A DNA stretch of 45,446 nucleotides from Staphylococcus croceilyticus. GTDB taxonomy: Bacteria; Bacillota; Bacilli; Staphylococcales; Staphylococcaceae. The stretch is from contig NZ_PPRD01000012.1 in the NCBI RefSeq assembly GCF_002902575.1, forward strand, positions 1-45,446. Reading direction: 5' to 3'. The notes under the pieces were generated by a model. It had not been told where the DNA came from, did no database searches, and was given only the letters and a program-made list of their open reading frames with translations. Within the stretch, counting starts at the first letter, position 1; each line of letters starts with the position of its first letter. The position numbers were made by a program, and so were the translations under genes. Shown piece after piece: positions 42,979-45,446 of this stretch.

Positions 42979-43436
42979 ATTGTATCCTCCTTTAATTGTT
43001 GAATAACTTGCTTGAATGCTACTTTAAACTGTCGTTTATCTTCTTTTGAAAATGGGGGAGGCCCTTTGTGTCGCCCACCTTGATGTCTAATAAGTGCATT
43101 ATTATAACGTTGTTGTAACAACATATCTATATTTTGATTATCATAAATATGGCCTTTATGATGCATCACCAGTCGAACTTTAGATAATAGCAAACTGGCA
43201 AGACCATAATCTTGTGTAATTACAATATCGTTCGATGTGGCTAATTGAATGATTTTATAATCTACGGCATCAGGACCATCATCTATGTACAACGTCTTCA
43301 CATGTTCAGGATAAATCTTATTTGAAAAGTGACTAAAACTACGTAAAATCGTAACAAAAATGCCTGTCCCAGCCGTTAATTCAATAACTGAATCGACTAC
43401 TGGACAAGCATCACCATCAATAAATACTGTTGTCAT
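42975..43436 (-). CDS. YaiI/YqxD family protein (DUF188)
   Basis: A 153-residue UPF0178/DUF188 protein with the PIN-like acidic motifs FIDGDACPV at the N terminus, DDGPDAVDYKII and VITQDYGLASLLL, and the basic tail GGRHKGPPPFSKEDK. A nuclease-like fold is suggested by the motifs but activity is not established. It lies four bases after the coiled-coil gene and overlaps the LOG gene: a three-gene minus-strand unit. Confidence 0.92.
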   Translation of the reverse strand: MTTVFIDGDACPVVDSVIELTAGTGIFVTILRSFSHFSNKIYPEHVKTLYIDDGPDAVDYKIIQLATSNDIVITQDYGLASLLLSKVRLVMHHKGHIYDNQNIDMLLQQRYNNALIRHQGGRHKGPPPFSKEDKRQFKVAFKQVIQQLKEDTI

Positions 43437-43440
43437 AAAA

Positions 43441-44115
43441 TTATGCCTTAGTATAATCTTCTTCTTTATTTTGAGTTGCTACACTATCAGCATCATAATC
43501 TTTAAGTTTTTTCATTTCTTTGATGCGTGCTTTTTCTTGTTGTTTTTGAAGTTTCTTCTCTTCTTTATGACGTTTATCAATATTTTTTTGAAGTTTTTTA
43601 TTTAATTTGTTAACTTCTTTTTTATTTTCTTTTTCTAGCTTTTCGCCTTTTTTCTCAGTTTCATCATCAAGTTTACCAGGTGTTAAGCCAACTTTTTCTT
43701 GATATTTTTGAGTTTTCTTCAATTCTTTAATACGTTGTTTCTCATTTTTTTCACGTGCTTTATCTTCTTCTTTGTGGCGTTGTTCAATATTTTTTTGAAG
43801 CTTTTTATCCATTTTGTCAGCTTCTTTACGATTTTTCTTCGCTAATTTTTCGCCTTTTTTTTGAATGTATTTTGGATCATTTTCTTTCGCGATTTTTTTC
43901 AATTCACGTTTATTATCGAATTCTTGTTTTTTATCACCAAAATAATCTTTAACACCTGAAGCTTTATCAGCAATCGCATGTGAAGCATTTGATGTGGCGT
44001 GTGAAGCTTTTTGAACGTCAGGATGAGACTTAATGCGTTTACGTTCCACAATTAGTGGCACAAGAAAAATTGGTAATACATTAATCGTTGTTTTAATGAT
44101 CGTCTTTTTGTCCAT
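43441..44115 (-). CDS. Membrane-anchored charged coiled-coil protein with internal duplication
   Basis: A 224-residue protein with one N-terminal hydrophobic segment (about 8-22, ending VERKRIK), an Ala/Ser-rich stretch, then about 150 residues of Lys/Glu-rich helix. Two copies of a roughly 53-residue unit, each starting KKGEKL and containing KKLQKNI and RHKEE, follow one another. The N terminus is probably a membrane anchor and the coil probably lies in the cytoplasm by the positive-inside rule. The start ATG 44115 is eight bases after GGAGG; the earlier ATG 44130 overlaps the RBS. Function unknown. Confidence 0.82.
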   Translation of the reverse strand: MDKKTIIKTTINVLPIFLVPLIVERKRIKSHPDVQKASHATSNASHAIADKASGVKDYFGDKKQEFDNKRELKKIAKENDPKYIQKKGEKLAKKNRKEADKMDKKLQKNIEQRHKEEDKAREKNEKQRIKELKKTQKYQEKVGLTPGKLDDETEKKGEKLEKENKKEVNKLNKKLQKNIDKRHKEEKKLQKQQEKARIKEMKKLKDYDADSVATQNKEEDYTKA

Positions 44116-44223
44116 ACTCGTTGCCTCCATTAATTTTACTATATCTCTTCAATACCCTATGATACATGAAAGTAAACGGTGGCACTAGCGGAAACACTTG
44201 TTGTTGTGAAGACTTTAAAAATA

Positions 44224-44265
44224 AAAAAAGAACAAGAAATCATATTATGAAAACAGATTTCTTGT
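44224..44265 (-). terminator. Terminator after uppP
   Basis: ACAAGAAATC at 44232-44241 pairs with GATTTCTTGT at 44256-44265. On the minus strand the stem is followed by TTCTTTTTTT. Confidence 0.9.
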
Positions 44266-44283
44266 CCTCGCTTTAAGATGAAA

Positions 44284-45153
44284 TTAAATATGTTTACCAA
44301 TTCCGAAACCGAAATAAAGAATTGCGATAAAGATAACTAACACAATTCGATAAATAGCGAACGGAATTAATTTAACTTTATTAATTAAGTGTAAGAATGT
44401 TTTAATAGCAATTAAACCAACAATGAATGCAGCTAAGAATCCGATTAAGTAGAATGGTATATGTGCAAGTTCAATGTATTGTATGTTTTTAACTAATGAT
44501 AATGCACTTGCTGCTAACATAATTGGCACAGCCATAATAAATGTGAAATCTGAAGCCGATTTATGGTCTAATTTCATAAGTACACTTGTTGAAATTGTAG
44601 AACCAGAACGACTGAAACCAGGCCACATTGCTACTGCTTGTGAAATACCAATTACGAATGCTTGAAGGTACGTAATTTGGTCCACAGTTTGTGGGTTCTT
44701 AACTTTAGTGCTAAATCTATCTGCTACAATCATGTAAATAGCACCAAGGAATAAACCAATCATAACAGTTGGAACACTGAATAGATGCTCTTCAATAAAG
44801 TCGTCGAATAAGACACCTAAAATACCTGCTGGAATCATCCCAACTAATACGTGTAATAAGTTTAAACGACGTGGTTTAGAACGAAACTCTTCATTAATAG
44901 AAGAATGTCTATATTTACCAATATGTAACATTTCGAAATAACGCTCACGGAAGACCCAAGCTGCCGCAAATACAGAACCTAATTGGATTACAACTTTGAA
45001 AGTGAAAGCTGAATGAGGGCCTAGAAATTCAGTTGATTTTAACCACATATCATCAACTAGAATCATATGTCCCGTTGAAGATACTGGCGCAAACTCAGTT
45101 AACCCTTCAACGATACCTAGGATTAAAGCCTTGATAAACTCAATAATAATCAT
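44284..45153 (-). CDS. uppP: Undecaprenyl-diphosphate phosphatase UppP/BacA
   Basis: A 289-residue integral membrane phosphatase that regenerates undecaprenyl phosphate, the lipid carrier for peptidoglycan and teichoic acid, and gives bacitracin tolerance. It has both family motifs: EGLTEFAPVSSTGHMI at about 16-31 and PGFSRSGSTIS near 178-188, with about eight helices. Length is slightly above the Escherichia coli enzyme and normal for staphylococci. RBS AGAGGT. The gene is monocistronic. Confidence 0.96.
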   Translation of the reverse strand: MIIIEFIKALILGIVEGLTEFAPVSSTGHMILVDDMWLKSTEFLGPHSAFTFKVVIQLGSVFAAAWVFRERYFEMLHIGKYRHSSINEEFRSKPRRLNLLHVLVGMIPAGILGVLFDDFIEEHLFSVPTVMIGLFLGAIYMIVADRFSTKVKNPQTVDQITYLQAFVIGISQAVAMWPGFSRSGSTISTSVLMKLDHKSASDFTFIMAVPIMLAASALSLVKNIQYIELAHIPFYLIGFLAAFIVGLIAIKTFLHLINKVKLIPFAIYRIVLVIFIAILYFGFGIGKHI

Positions 45154-45187
45154 AAGTAACCTCTTTCTTTTATTAAAAAATTAAATT

Positions 45188-45216
45188 TTTGTAGTCTTAA
45201 AATATATTGTTGTCAA
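45188..45216 (-). promoter_or_regulatory. Candidate uppP promoter
   Basis: On the minus strand TTGACA (45211-45216) is followed after 17 bases by TACAAA (45188-45193), about 35 bases before the uppP start. The -35 is perfect, the -10 weak. The rest of the window, to 45446, is AT-rich with no gene visible. Confidence 0.5.
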
Positions 45217-45446
45217 AATTCACTTTATTATAATATCATATTAAATTAAAGCTTTGCTAATGATATTAAAGTAGAACACGCCAATTATCATAAAAAATAG
45301 AAAGAGAAAATAATTTTTTATGATGTAAGTGCTACCTTTAAATTTCATTAAGCTACAAAATATTTTTAACACTCACTTAATAACTTATATTTAATAACCT
45401 CTTCACTACAACAGACTAAAGTATGAAATCTGCATATATTTAAAAC

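Noticed and set aside
1..45446. CRISPR array, tRNA, rRNA, insertion sequence, prophage or toxin-antitoxin pair
   Set aside because: No regularly spaced repeats, no tRNA-like cloverleaf with CCA context, no transposase or phage protein, and no small toxin gene pair were seen by reading.

Overview
The window is low-GC Firmicute core chromosome and belongs to a Staphylococcus. Gene order and protein motifs match the staphylococcal stretch from the wall teichoic acid (WTA) tag cluster through pbp4/abcA, fhuCBG, graXRS-vraFG, pit, rbf-sarX and yebC to uppP. It is probably not S. aureus. A full-length tagF-type glycerophosphate polymerase sits between abcA and nupC, dhaM stands without dhaK/dhaL, and the GraS sensor loop differs from the S. 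aureus one as I remember it. A coagulase-negative species is most likely; I cannot name it from sequence alone. No phage, plasmid, insertion sequence, CRISPR array, tRNA or rRNA is visible. The ORFs look intact apart from routine start-codon corrections.

Layout. (1) 1-9.6 kb, cell wall: tagG, tagB, tagX, tagD (WTA export and synthesis), pbp4 on the minus strand, divergent abcA, then tagF. (2) 9.6-15.5 kb: nupC nucleoside carrier, a minus-strand small RNA gene with the hallmarks of RsaD and a CodY-like box, a YitT-family membrane protein, and the Fur-boxed fhuCBG siderophore ATPase/permeases. (3) 15.6-19.9 kb: orphan dhaM, a small conserved staphylococcal protein, a YkvI-like carrier, a membrane-anchored esterase and an acetyltransferase. 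(4) 20-25.4 kb: graX-graR-graS and vraF-vraG, the cationic-peptide sensing and resistance module. (5) 25.4-28.9 kb: pit phosphate transport with PhoP-box-like repeats upstream, then a 0.7-kb repeat island that includes a STAR-like GC-rich element, then a secreted LysM-CHAP hydrolase. (6) 29.3-33 kb: a Bax-inhibitor-1-like membrane protein, then the biofilm regulators rbf and sarX. (7) 33.1-45.2 kb: yebC, a DUF985 cupin, a MetE-C-like methyltransferase with a CodY-like box, a DUF402 protein, a LysR/MFS/DUF456 cluster, small membrane and lipoproteins, two GNATs, a LOG-family protein, a DUF188 protein, a duplicated coiled-coil protein and uppP.

How the genes connect. Much of the window serves the envelope: WTA synthesis, PBP4 (whose S. 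aureus counterpart depends on WTA for localisation), Gra/Vra (which in S. aureus controls WTA D-alanylation genes elsewhere), a wall hydrolase, UppP lipid-carrier recycling and biofilm control by Rbf/SarX.

I found no convincing new multi-gene system. The less ordinary signals are noncoding: the sarX leader with two mutually exclusive pairings, one of which masks the ribosome binding site; the nested repeat island with a plus-strand terminator not assigned to any gene; the RsaD-like RNA; and the phosphate-box array upstream of pit.
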